NCBI GenBank assembly: GCA_002300355.1
Contig: NSGV01000001.1
Coordinates: 992,001 to 1,056,000, forward strand
DNA from: Streptomyces sp. TLI_235
GTDB lineage: Bacteria > Actinomycetota > Actinomycetes > Streptomycetales > Streptomycetaceae
Direction of reading: 5' to 3'
DNA length: 64,000 bases
This document shows positions 1 to 10,731 of this stretch, piece by piece (positions within the stretch are counted from its first letter, which is position 1; each line of letters starts with the position of its first letter). The translations under genes were made by a program, and so were the position numbers. The notes below the pieces were generated by a model. The model did no database searches, had not been told where the DNA came from, and saw only the letters and a list, made by a program, of their open reading frames with translations.

Positions 1-1
1 C

Positions 2-910
2 GTGACCGGCCAGTCGTCCGGCGGGATGATGACGAACGTGATGCTCGCCGACTACCCCGACGTGTTCAAGGCGGGCGCGGCGTTCATGGGAGTGCCCTAC
101 CACTGCTTCTACACCGGCTCCGTGCGCGGCTGGAACTCGGCCTGCGCCCAGGGCCAGGTCTCGATGACCCCGCAGCAGTGGGGCAGCCTGGTGCGCAACA
201 CGGGGTATCCCGGCTACACCGGTCCGCGTCCGCGGGTGCAGCTGTGGCACGGAACCGCCGACACCATCCTGAACCACAACAACCTCGGTGAAGAAGTCAA
301 GCAGTGGACCGATGTCCTCGGCGTTAGCCAGACCCCGTCGGCCACCGACACCCCGGTGACCAACTGGACCCGTACCCGGTACAACAACGGCGCCGGCACC
401 ACCCAGGTCGAGGCGTACAGCATCGCCGGGACCGGGCACGAACTGCCGGTCAAGGGCTCCACGATGGCCGCCACCGCGATCCACTTCATGGGCCTGGACG
501 CGGGGTCCTCCGGCGGCGGTACGACCGGCGCGCTGCATGCCGTGGACGCGGGCAAGTGCCTGACCGATGCCAGCACGGCGCTGGGTACGCAGCAGCAGAT
601 CTTCGCCTGCAACGGCGGCGCGAACCAGACCTGGACCCGGACGTCGTCGAACCAGCTGACCGTGACCGTGGGCGGCAGCACGCTGTGCCTGGACGCCAAC
701 GCGCACGGCACCACCAACGGCACCAAGGCGATCGTCTGGTCCTGCAACGGCCAGGCCAACCAGCAGTGGCAGCTGAACTCGAACGGCACCATCACCGGGG
801 TGCAGTCGGGGCTCTGCCTGGACGTGGCCGGTCTGGCCACCGCCGACGGTACGCCCGTCCAGCTGTGGACCTGCAGCGGCGGCAGGAACCAGCAGTGGAC
901 CCTGGGCTGA
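2..910 (+). CDS. CE1-type (PHB-depolymerase-like) esterase with C-terminal ricin lectin domain, 5' truncated
   Basis: This is the C-terminal part of a secreted esterase whose start lies before the window. The serine elbow GQSSGG is at fragment residues 3-8, the likely catalytic Asp lies in WHGTADT and the His in GTGHELP. This order fits the esterase family that covers PHB depolymerases and acetylxylan or feruloyl esterases. After a short Ser/Gly linker, three QxW-type repeats (about residues 175-302) form one CBM13/ricin trefoil close to that of the GH62 gene at 7413. Given the xylanase neighbours, removal of acetyl or feruloyl side chains from xylan is the likely job. The substrate is inferred. 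Confidence 0.85.
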   Translation: MTGQSSGGMMTNVMLADYPDVFKAGAAFMGVPYHCFYTGSVRGWNSACAQGQVSMTPQQWGSLVRNTGYPGYTGPRPRVQLWHGTADTILNHNNLGEEVKQWTDVLGVSQTPSATDTPVTNWTRTRYNNGAGTTQVEAYSIAGTGHELPVKGSTMAATAIHFMGLDAGSSGGGTTGALHAVDAGKCLTDASTALGTQQQIFACNGGANQTWTRTSSNQLTVTVGGSTLCLDANAHGTTNGTKAIVWSCNGQANQQWQLNSNGTITGVQSGLCLDVAGLATADGTPVQLWTCSGGRNQQWTLG

Positions 911-921
911 CACCGGCCGCT

Positions 922-935
922 TGTTAGCGCTAACA
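922..935. promoter_or_regulatory. Perfect 14-bp palindromic operator, copy 1
   Basis: TGTTAGCGCTAACA is a perfect palindrome lying 12 bp after the esterase stop and 225 bp before the GH127 start. The same 14 bases recur at 1099 and 5754. The central AGCGCT core is typical of LacI-family operators in Streptomyces sugar regulons. No such regulator lies in this window. Confidence 0.75.
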
Positions 936-1098
936 GAATATGGCAGCGAGCGGGGGCGCCCGTTCCGTCGCACCCCTGGACGCGACCGAGACGCCGGGGC
1001 TATAAACGTGACACTGTCGAACACGGCCGACGGCCTTCGACGCCACCCCCACCGCTCGCCGCCCACCCTTCCGGCACGCCGCTTTCCGCACGGCGTTT

Positions 1099-1112
1099 TG
1101 TTAGCGCTAACA
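1099..1112. promoter_or_regulatory. Perfect 14-bp palindromic operator, copy 2
   Basis: This is an identical copy of TGTTAGCGCTAACA, ending 47 bp before the GTG of the GH127 gene. That position suits repression by blocking RNA polymerase. With copy 1, 177 bp upstream, a looped repression complex is possible. The regulator class (LacI) is inferred from the motif shape. Confidence 0.8.
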
Positions 1113-1159
1113 GTTCATCCGCCGGTCTCCTCCCCCCACCCGGAAGGAACAGATCCCGC

Positions 1160-3859
1160 GTGTCGTCCACCCCCCTGAACCGCCGCAGCCTGCTGAAGGC
1201 CACCGGCGTGCTAGCCCTCGCACCGGCCGTCGGACTCGGCCTCGCGCCGGCGGCCGCCGAGGCCGCCGGCTCCTCGACGCAGCCGTTCGACCTCGGCCAG
1301 GTCCGGCTCACCGCCGGCCGGTTGCGCGACAACCAGGACCGCACCCTGGCGTACCTGCGCTTCGTCGACGTCGACCGCCTGCTGTACAACTTCCGCGCGA
1401 ACCACCGGCTGTCCACCAACGCCGCTGCCGCGACCGGCGGTTGGGACGCCCCGTCGTTCCCGTTCCGCACCCACGTGCAGGGGCACTTCCTCAGCGCCTG
1501 GGCCCAGGCCTACGCGGGAACGGGCGACACCGTCTGCCGCGACAAGGCCACCTACATGGTGGCCGAGCTGGCCAAGTGCCAGGCCAACAACGCCGTCCCG
1601 GGGTTCTCCGCCGGCTACCTCTCGGGCTTCCCGGAGAACGACTTCGCCCAGCTCGAGGCCGGCTCGCTGAAGAACGGCAACGTCCCCTACTACTGCGTCC
1701 ACAAGACCATGGCCGGCCTGCTCGACGTCTGGCTCCTGATGGGCAGCACCCAGGCCCGGGACGTCCTGCTGGCCATGGCCGGCTGGGTCGACCAGCGCAC
1801 CGGACGGCTCACCCAGAGCCAGATGCAGGCGCTCCTGGGCACCGAGTTCGGAGGCATGAACGAGGTGATGGCCGACCTCCACCTGCGGACCGGGGACGCC
1901 CGCTGGCTGACGGTCGCCCAACGCTTCGACCACGCCGCCGTGTTCGACCCGCTGGCCGCCGGCCAGGACCGGCTGAACGGCCTGCACGCCAACACCCAGG
2001 TGCCCAAGTGGATCGGCGCCGTCCGCGAGTACCGGGCCACCGGGACCGCGCGCTACCACGACATCGCCACCCAGGCCTGGACGATCTGCACCGGCAGGCA
2101 CACCTACGCCATCGGCGGGAACAGCCAGGCCGAGCACTTCCGCGCTCCCGACGCGATCGCCTCGCAGCTGACCAACGACAACTGCGAGCTCTGCAACTCG
2201 TACAACATGCTCAAACTCACCCGTGAGCTCTGGCAGCTGGACCCGAACCAGGCCGCGTACTTCGACTTCTACGAGCGCGCCCTGCTCAACCACGTCGTCG
2301 GCGCGCAGAACCCGGCCGACTCGCACGGGCACGTCACCTACTTCACCCCGCTGAAGCCCGGCGGCCGCCGGGGCGTGGGCCCGGCCTGGGGCGGCGGCAC
2401 CTGGAGCACCGACTACGACACCTTCTGGTGCTGCCAGGGCACCGGGATGGAGTCCAACACCAAACTGGCGGACTCCGTCTACTTCCGCGACGGCACCACC
2501 CTGATCGTCAACCTCTTCGTGCCCACGGTCCTCACCTGGGCCGAGCGCGGCCTGACGATCACCCAGACCACCGCGTACCCGGCGGAGGACACCACCACGC
2601 TCAAGGTCACCGGCGGCGCCGGCGACACCTGGTCGATGCGCATCCGCATCCCGGCCTGGACGTCCGGTGCCACCGTGAGCGTCAACGGCACGGTGCAGAA
2701 CATCGCCACCACGCCCGGCAGCTACGCCACCGTCACCCGCTCCTGGGCCTCCGGCGACACGGTGACCGTCAAGCTGCCGATGCGCATCGCGCTGCGGGCC
2801 GCCAACGACAACCCGGACGTCGCCGCGGTCACCTACGGCCCGGTCGTGCTGTGCGGCAACTACGGCTCCACCGCGCTCTCCGCGCTTCCGGTCCTCGACC
2901 CGGCGTCGATCACCCGGACCGGCAGCACGGGCCTGGCCTTCACCGCGACCGCGGGCGGCTCGTCCGTGAGCCTCGGCCCGTTCCACGACGCGCAGGGCTT
3001 CAACTACACCGTCTACTGGAACACCAGGAGCAGCGGATTCCGCCTGCTCAACGCGGGCAGCGGGCTGGTGCTCGGCGTGAAGGACATGTCCACCTCGGAC
3101 GGTGCGCCCGCCCTCCAGTGGGGCGACAGCGGCACCGCCGACCACGACTGGGCGCCCGTGGTGGACGGCACCGCGCTGCGCCTGCGCAACGCCAACAGCG
3201 GCAAGGTCCTGGGCGTGCAGAACATGTCCACCGCCGACAACGCCGCCGTGCTCCAGTGGTCGGACAACGGCACCGCCGACCACCGGTGGACCGTCGTCGA
3301 GGCGGCCGACGGCGCGCACGCCCTGCGGAACGCCAACAGCGGCAAGCTGCTCGGCATCGCCGGCGCCGCCACCGCCCAGGGCGCCTTCGCCGTGCAGGTC
3401 CCGGACAGCAGCTCGCCGACCAGCCGGTGGTGGTTCGTCCCGACCGGCACCCGGCGCATCCAGAACGTGGGCAGCGGGCTGCTGCTCGGCGTGCAGACCA
3501 TGTCGACCGCCGACGGCGCCCTGGTGATCCAGTGGGGCGACAACGGCACCGCGGACCACCTGTGGACCGCGGTGGTCGACACCGGCGGCCAACTGCGGCT
3601 CAGCAACTCCAACAGCGGCAAGGTCCTCGCCGTGGAGGGCGGCGGCACGGCCAACGGCTCCCGGATCGTCCAGTGGGCCGACAACGGCGCCGCCGACCAC
3701 CGCTGGCGCCTGCGGCACGGCGGCGGCGACACCTTCCGCATCCAGTCCGCCGTCAGCGGCCGTGTCCTCGGCATCTCCGGCGCCTCCACCTCCCAGGGCG
3801 CCCAGGTCGTCCTGTGGGACGACAACGGCACGACCGACCACCTCTGGCGCTTCCTCTGA
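1160..3859 (+). CDS. Tat-exported GH127 beta-L-arabinofuranosidase with two C-terminal ricin-type trefoils
   Basis: The 899-residue protein begins with a Tat signal (NRRSLLKAT, residues 7-15; hydrophobic stretch to about 35). The catalytic part (about 40-610) matches GH127. Glu343-Leu-Cys345 and the Cys424-Cys425 pair reproduce the Zn/Cys cluster of HypBA1 (E338, C340, C417, C418), where one Cys is the nucleophile. Residues 620-899 hold six repeats ending in QW-DNGTADH-W-like motifs, which makes two beta-trefoils; the third repeat is diverged. It should remove beta-L-arabinofuranose from plant polymers outside the cell. GGAAGGA lies before the GTG start, and two operators lie upstream. Confidence 0.9.
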   Translation: MSSTPLNRRSLLKATGVLALAPAVGLGLAPAAAEAAGSSTQPFDLGQVRLTAGRLRDNQDRTLAYLRFVDVDRLLYNFRANHRLSTNAAAATGGWDAPSFPFRTHVQGHFLSAWAQAYAGTGDTVCRDKATYMVAELAKCQANNAVPGFSAGYLSGFPENDFAQLEAGSLKNGNVPYYCVHKTMAGLLDVWLLMGSTQARDVLLAMAGWVDQRTGRLTQSQMQALLGTEFGGMNEVMADLHLRTGDARWLTVAQRFDHAAVFDPLAAGQDRLNGLHANTQVPKWIGAVREYRATGTARYHDIATQAWTICTGRHTYAIGGNSQAEHFRAPDAIASQLTNDNCELCNSYNMLKLTRELWQLDPNQAAYFDFYERALLNHVVGAQNPADSHGHVTYFTPLKPGGRRGVGPAWGGGTWSTDYDTFWCCQGTGMESNTKLADSVYFRDGTTLIVNLFVPTVLTWAERGLTITQTTAYPAEDTTTLKVTGGAGDTWSMRIRIPAWTSGATVSVNGTVQNIATTPGSYATVTRSWASGDTVTVKLPMRIALRAANDNPDVAAVTYGPVVLCGNYGSTALSALPVLDPASITRTGSTGLAFTATAGGSSVSLGPFHDAQGFNYTVYWNTRSSGFRLLNAGSGLVLGVKDMSTSDGAPALQWGDSGTADHDWAPVVDGTALRLRNANSGKVLGVQNMSTADNAAVLQWSDNGTADHRWTVVEAADGAHALRNANSGKLLGIAGAATAQGAFAVQVPDSSSPTSRWWFVPTGTRRIQNVGSGLLLGVQTMSTADGALVIQWGDNGTADHLWTAVVDTGGQLRLSNSNSGKVLAVEGGGTANGSRIVQWADNGAADHRWRLRHGGGDTFRIQSAVSGRVLGISGASTSQGAQVVLWDDNGTTDHLWRFL

Positions 3860-3939
3860 GCCCGGCGGTACGAGCCAAAGGCGCTGGTGGCCGCCGCCGT
3901 GGCAGCGGCGGCCACCGGCCGGCGGAACCCGGTCACCGG

Positions 3940-4040
3940 TCAGCCGCGCGGGCGGGCGAACGGGGCGAAGGTCAACGGCGGGCTGGCGTTGCGCACCAGG
4001 GTCATGGCCTGCTCGGGCCACCAGGCGCCTGCCGCCGGGT
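3940..4040 (-). pseudogene. C-terminal remnant of an unidentified gene
   Basis: On the minus strand, about 33 codons read as protein-like sequence ([17 protein letters not shown] and following) and end in TGA at 3940. The likeness stops where the GH1 remnant begins on the other strand near 4036-4040. The family is not recognised. The call rests only on codon-like composition and the Trp/Pro-rich character, so it may be chance. Confidence 0.3.
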
Positions 4041-4298
4041 CGACGACGACGGCAACGTCCACGACCCCGAGCGGATCCGCTACGTCGAGGGCCACCTGGG
4101 CGCGATCGCCGACGCGATCGAGGCTGGCGCCGACGTCCGCGGTTACTACCTGTGGTCACTGATGGACAACTTCGAGTGGGCGTACGGCTACGGCAAGCGC
4201 TTCGGCATGGTGCACGTCGACTACGACACGCTGGTCCGCACACCCAAGTCCAGCGCCCGCTGGTACCGCAGGTCATCCGCCAGGGCGGGCCGGCCTGA
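4036..4298 (+). pseudogene. C-terminal remnant of a GH1 beta-glucosidase
   Basis: The frame starting with [20 protein letters not shown] is the last quarter of a family 1 beta-glucosidase, including [20 protein letters not shown] and [20 protein letters not shown]. The nucleophile-bearing TENG motif and everything before it are missing. No start codon or ribosome site fits. Near 4265 the reading frame slips: RWYR continues as QVIRQGGPA-stop only in another frame. It is therefore a truncated and frameshifted relic. A beta-glucosidase once formed part of this cluster, or arrived by rearrangement. Confidence 0.85.
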
Positions 4299-4356
4299 CT
4301 GTCCGCACCCGCATCCCCGCCACCGGCGCCCCGCGCCGGTGGCGGGTTGCGTTCGG

Positions 4357-4390
4357 CGAAACTTTTGGTAATCCACTGTCGAAAGTTTCG
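4357..4390. promoter_or_regulatory. CGAAA-N-TTTCG boxes of the GH11 xylanase gene
   Basis: CGAAACTTTTG (4357-4367) and CGAAAGTTTCG (4380-4390, a perfect inverted repeat around one base) are 23 bp apart. Inverted repeats of this form are known upstream of Streptomyces xylanase genes and were shown to matter for xylan-dependent expression (established for xlnC-type promoters). A third, weaker box follows at 4522. Confidence 0.75.
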
Positions 4391-4521
4391 GTTTCAGCCC
4401 GACTGGAGCGACAGCGGGGAATCGGCCAGGTTCTTAGACCCGCCTCACAGGACAAGCTCGCGACCTGCTCTTTTCCGGCATGGGCGGACTCAATGAGCAG
4501 CGAATCTATCGCTGCTCCAGT

Positions 4522-4535
4522 CGAAAGTGTTGACA
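4522..4535 (+). promoter_or_regulatory. Third CGAAA box overlapping a TTGACA -35 element
   Basis: CGAAAGTGTTG (4522-4532) keeps the left half of the box. It overlaps a consensus -35 TTGACA at 4530-4535, so a protein bound here would block the promoter. No good -10 is visible 17 bp further on. This -35 lies about 200 bp before the GH11 start, which implies a long leader or a second promoter. Confidence 0.5.
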
Positions 4536-4732
4536 GCCCGTCAAGCACAGCCCAACACTGTCGCCGTCGGCAACTCGCCAACCGGCTTGGGAAGAAGTGG
4601 TGTTGAGGACGAGTCACCTCCGTGCACCACCGCGCGACGCCGGCCGGACCGACCGATCCCCTCGCGATCCCATCGCGTCGGGCGCACTCCCCCGTCTCAC
4701 CACCCCACCCATCGGCAGGACGGATCACCCCC

Positions 4733-5704
4733 ATGAGCTCCCCCCGCCCCGAGAGCCGCCGGGCCGGCCTCGGCCGGCGCACCGCAAGCATCGTGCGCGC
4801 CCTCGCGCCGGCCCTCGCGGCCGTCCTGGCCCTCCCCGGCACTGCCGAGGCGGCAACCGTCACCACCAACCAGGCCGGCACCTACGGCGGATACTTCTAC
4901 TCGTTCTGGAGCGACGGCTCCGGTGCGTCCTCGATGTCCCTGAACGGCGGCGGCAACTACAGCACTTCCTGGACCAACGTCGGCAACTTCGTGGCCGGCA
5001 AGGGCTGGCAGACCGGGTCGCGCAACCCGGTGACCTACTCGGGCACATGGAGTACCCACGGCAACGCCTACCTGGCGCTCTACGGCTGGAGCACCAACCC
5101 GCTCGTCGAGTACTACATCGTCGAGAACTACGGCTCCTACAAGCCCACCGGCACATACAAGGGCACCGTCACCAGCGACGGCGGCACGTACGACATCTAC
5201 CGGACGACGCGCTACAACGCCCCCTCCATCGAGGGCATCAAGACCTTCGACCAGTACTGGAGCGTCCGTCAGGCCAGGCGGACCGGTGGAACCATCACCA
5301 TCGGGAACCACTTCGACGCGTGGGCCGGGGCGGGCATGAACCTCGGCACCATGAACTACGAGATCATGGCCACCGAGGGCTACCAGAGCAGCGGCAGCTC
5401 CAACATCACCCTGGGCTACACCGGCGGCGGCAACGGCGGCGGCTGCACCGCGACGCTCTCCGCCGGAGCCTCATGGAGCGACCGCTACAACCTGAACGTC
5501 GCGGTCACCGGATCGAACACCTGGAAGGTGACCGTGAAAGTCCCCTCCCCGGAGAAGATCAGCTCGACCTGGAACATCAACGCGGCCTACCCCGACGCCC
5601 AGACCCTCGTCGCCACCCCCAACGGCGCGGGCAACAACTGGGGCATGACCATCATGAAGAACGGCAGCACCACCTGGCCGACGGCCTCCTGCAGCGTCAG
5701 CTGA
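4733..5704 (+). CDS. Secreted GH11 endo-1,4-beta-xylanase with CBM2-like domain
   Basis: The 323-residue protein has a signal peptide (about 1-40, ending AEA-A) and a complete GH11 jelly roll (about 41-230). The nucleophile Glu126 lies in PLVEYY and the acid/base Glu215 in [11 protein letters not shown] Gly-rich linker (TGGGNGGG) leads to a C-terminal domain of about 85 residues with paired Cys and aromatic spacing like CBM2 xylan/cellulose-binding modules. It cleaves the xylan backbone. ATG 4733 was chosen because AGGACGG precedes it. It is the only xylanase gene here with CGAAA boxes rather than the TGTTAGCGCTAACA operator. Confidence 0.95.
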   Translation: MSSPRPESRRAGLGRRTASIVRALAPALAAVLALPGTAEAATVTTNQAGTYGGYFYSFWSDGSGASSMSLNGGGNYSTSWTNVGNFVAGKGWQTGSRNPVTYSGTWSTHGNAYLALYGWSTNPLVEYYIVENYGSYKPTGTYKGTVTSDGGTYDIYRTTRYNAPSIEGIKTFDQYWSVRQARRTGGTITIGNHFDAWAGAGMNLGTMNYEIMATEGYQSSGSSNITLGYTGGGNGGGCTATLSAGASWSDRYNLNVAVTGSNTWKVTVKVPSPEKISSTWNINAAYPDAQTLVATPNGAGNNWGMTIMKNGSTTWPTASCSVS

Positions 5705-5753
5705 CCCCCGTCCTGGCTCACCACGGCGCCCGGGACGCGTCCCGCTACAAAAT

Positions 5754-7295
<1,542 letters not shown>

Positions 7296-7346
7296 GCTGA
7301 GTCGCAGCAGGCGCGTGCCCCCGCCGGACGGCGCCGGCGCGCCTAG

Positions 7347-8846
<1,500 letters not shown>

Positions 8847-8905
8847 CCTGTCCGATCCGTGGGGATCGAGTGACGCACGCTGATCTGATGGAGCTCTCCC
8901 GATGA

Positions 8906-8933
8906 CTCCCACCTGCGGTTTTCCAGGTGGGAG
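8906..8933 (+). terminator. Hairpin after the GH62 gene
   Basis: CTCCCACCTG and CAGGTGGGAG form a perfect 10-bp stem with an 8-base loop, 60 bp after the GH62 stop. GATG and CATC outside it can extend the stem across one mismatch. It probably ends the GH10-GH62 transcript. Confidence 0.75.
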
Positions 8934-9066
8934 CCATCGGCCGCCTGAGCGCGTGCATTCTGTCCCGGGGCGCGCTGGCGTGCCGATATCCCCAGGGGAA
9001 CCGGGATTACGCCGCCCGCCGCCAGTGCGGGTTTCCACAACGACTCGTTGAACCGGGCGCCTACGG

Positions 9067-9100
9067 CGAAGGACGGGCCGGGGGTCGGACCCGTCCTTCG
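9067..9100. terminator. Bidirectional terminator between convergent genes
   Basis: CGAAGGACGGG and CCCGTCCTTCG make a perfect 11-bp stem around a 12-base loop. It lies 15 bp beyond the stop of the minus-strand lipoprotein gene and between convergent genes, so it can serve both. Confidence 0.8.
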
Positions 9101-9115
9101 TCGTTCGGGCCGGGC

Positions 9116-10084
9116 TCAGGACTTCGGCAGGGTGTCCACGAAGTCGGTGCCGGCACTGTAGAAGCCGTCCACCGTCTTCTGGACGTCCGCGTAGGAGACG
9201 GCCGCGGCGTCCTTGTAGTAGAACCAGTTGATCTTCAGGTTCCAGGTGCGCTGTCCGCCGAGGGACGGCAGCAGGTCGATGAACCAGTTGCTGAAGTGGA
9301 CGTCCATCTTCTCGCGCGGAACGTACTTGCCGGTGCTGGTGAACAGCTCCTTGCCGTCCATGGAGTAGGTGGCCTTCCCGTCCACGGCGGTGACCATCAT
9401 GATGTGCCAGCCCCCGAAGCGCTGCTTGTGCGGCTTGGTGACCCGGTCCGGCGGATCGGCCTTGAACCAGCTGGTGGTGTCGAGCTGCGGACCCGGCGTG
9501 CCCCAACCGCCGTTCGGCATGTACTCGTAGTCGAGCTCGCTGTAGTTCGCCGAGTCGTCCGCGGGGGAGATCGGGAAGTAGGACTGGACGACGTGGTCGC
9601 CGTTCTTGCCGCCGGCCGGCTTGTCGCTGAGGTAGACCCGGGCGGCGAAGGTGCCGTTGAAGAGCTTGGTGCCGGTGCTCTGGATCTCGACCTGCTTGGT
9701 GCCCTTCTGGGTGCCGTCGGTGGACGCCTGCAGTTGCAGGGTCCGGCTGCCCTGGGCGGTGGTGTCGGCGGGGAAGCTCGCGCCGGCGTCGGACCAGGTG
9801 TCCTTGATCCCGGGGCCGCCCTCGCCGGTGCGGATCTCCCAGCCGTGGGCGGTGAGCGCGGGGTCGGTGGGACCGGTGTAGTGGAAGCTGTCGAACAGGG
9901 TTCCCGGCGGGCCGGTCGGGGTCGGCGAGGCGCTGGTCGCGGACCCGCCCTTCGCCGTCGCGGCGGCGCCGTCGCCGCCACCGGATGCCGGACCGCTCGA
10001 ACAGGCGGTGAGCACGCACAGCAGGGTCGGGAGGGTGAGCACGCTCCACGCGCGGTGACGAGGGCTGCGGCGGGGCTGACTCAC
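9116..10084 (-). CDS. GH16-like secreted lipoprotein
   Basis: The GTG at 10084 has AAGGAG upstream, giving 322 residues. A lipobox (LLCVLTAC, Cys about residue 29) marks a lipoprotein held on the outer face of the membrane. After a Gly/Ser/Thr linker comes a concanavalin-like jelly roll of about 240 residues with YSELDYEYMPNGGWG near the middle. The ExDxxE-like core resembles GH16 glucanases. Late Trp-rich strands (TWNLKINWFYY) fit the same fold. A beta-glucanase or related polysaccharide lyase role is likely but the substrate is unknown. It stands alone, convergent to the xylanolytic genes. Confidence 0.65.
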   Translation of the reverse strand: MSQPRRSPRHRAWSVLTLPTLLCVLTACSSGPASGGGDGAAATAKGGSATSASPTPTGPPGTLFDSFHYTGPTDPALTAHGWEIRTGEGGPGIKDTWSDAGASFPADTTAQGSRTLQLQASTDGTQKGTKQVEIQSTGTKLFNGTFAARVYLSDKPAGGKNGDHVVQSYFPISPADDSANYSELDYEYMPNGGWGTPGPQLDTTSWFKADPPDRVTKPHKQRFGGWHIMMVTAVDGKATYSMDGKELFTSTGKYVPREKMDVHFSNWFIDLLPSLGGQRTWNLKINWFYYKDAAAVSYADVQKTVDGFYSAGTDFVDTLPKS

Positions 10085-10379
10085 GCGGGCTCCTTGGGGC
10101 GTACCGATCACACGTGCGCACTGATCAGATGAGGGGGTCATCCTAACGGGACGCGCATGCTCCTCCGGCGCGCGCCCGTCCGGATCCGGAGGGATGGAGT
10201 CCGGAGGTCACCGGTGCGAGCGCGCCTGCATTCCGGTACGCGCCGACCGGCATTTCGATCCGATTACAACCCCCCGCCAGATCGGGCCAAATCCACCCAT
10301 CGGACCCAATTCGATTCAGGCCGGTGCACTAGCGTTCGCCCTACGCTCCCGCGGTATACGTACTGAAAGGCGTCGCAAG

Positions 10380-10700
10380 GTGCGCCCAGTCATCACCTCC
10401 ATCGAGCGCGGATCGGCGCACTCGCCACAGTCTGGCGCGTACGAGTCAAGCTTCGAAGGGGCCGCTCCCGCACCGGTGTTCGGCGACCGGTGCGGTCTGC
10501 GCGGCCGGCCCGCCCAGTCGCCGGCCCCGTCGCCCACACCCGTGACGTCGCCGTCACCCACCCCGTCGCACTCGCCGTCGACGTCGTCGCCCAGGACGCC
10601 CTGGCGCTCCGCGACGCCCTCGACGAAGACCACGTCGAAGCCGACGACCACCACACCGCGTGGCGCGACGCCCTCGGGCCAGTCGACCAAGCACCCCTGA
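10380..10700 (+). CDS. Possible small Ser/Thr/Pro-rich protein
   Basis: A GTG at 10380 (with GAAAGGCG upstream) opens 106 codons. The first 45 are mixed, with a Cys in FGDRCGLRG. The rest is a Pro/Ser/Thr tail (SPAPSPTPVTSPSPTP and so on). The stop lies 31 bp before the deacetylase/glycosyltransferase start, so it could be its leader gene. No signal peptide or known domain is visible, and such composition also arises by chance in GC-rich DNA. Function is unknown, and whether it is a gene is uncertain. Confidence 0.35.
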   Translation: MRPVITSIERGSAHSPQSGAYESSFEGAAPAPVFGDRCGLRGRPAQSPAPSPTPVTSPSPTPSHSPSTSSPRTPWRSATPSTKTTSKPTTTTPRGATPSGQSTKHP

Positions 10701-10731
10701 ACCGCCGCACCACCCATCTCCAGGAGCGCCC

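Noticed and set aside
1211-4276. Very long open frame on the minus strand opposite the GH127 gene
   Set aside because: Composition is Arg/Gly/Ala-rich without any domain, and the plus strand codes a full GH127 enzyme with catalytic residues. High GC leaves few stops in shadow frames.
10157-10366. Short plus-strand open frame before the deacetylase gene
   Set aside because: Arg-rich, no ribosome site and no protein-like pattern; it lies in a presumed promoter region.
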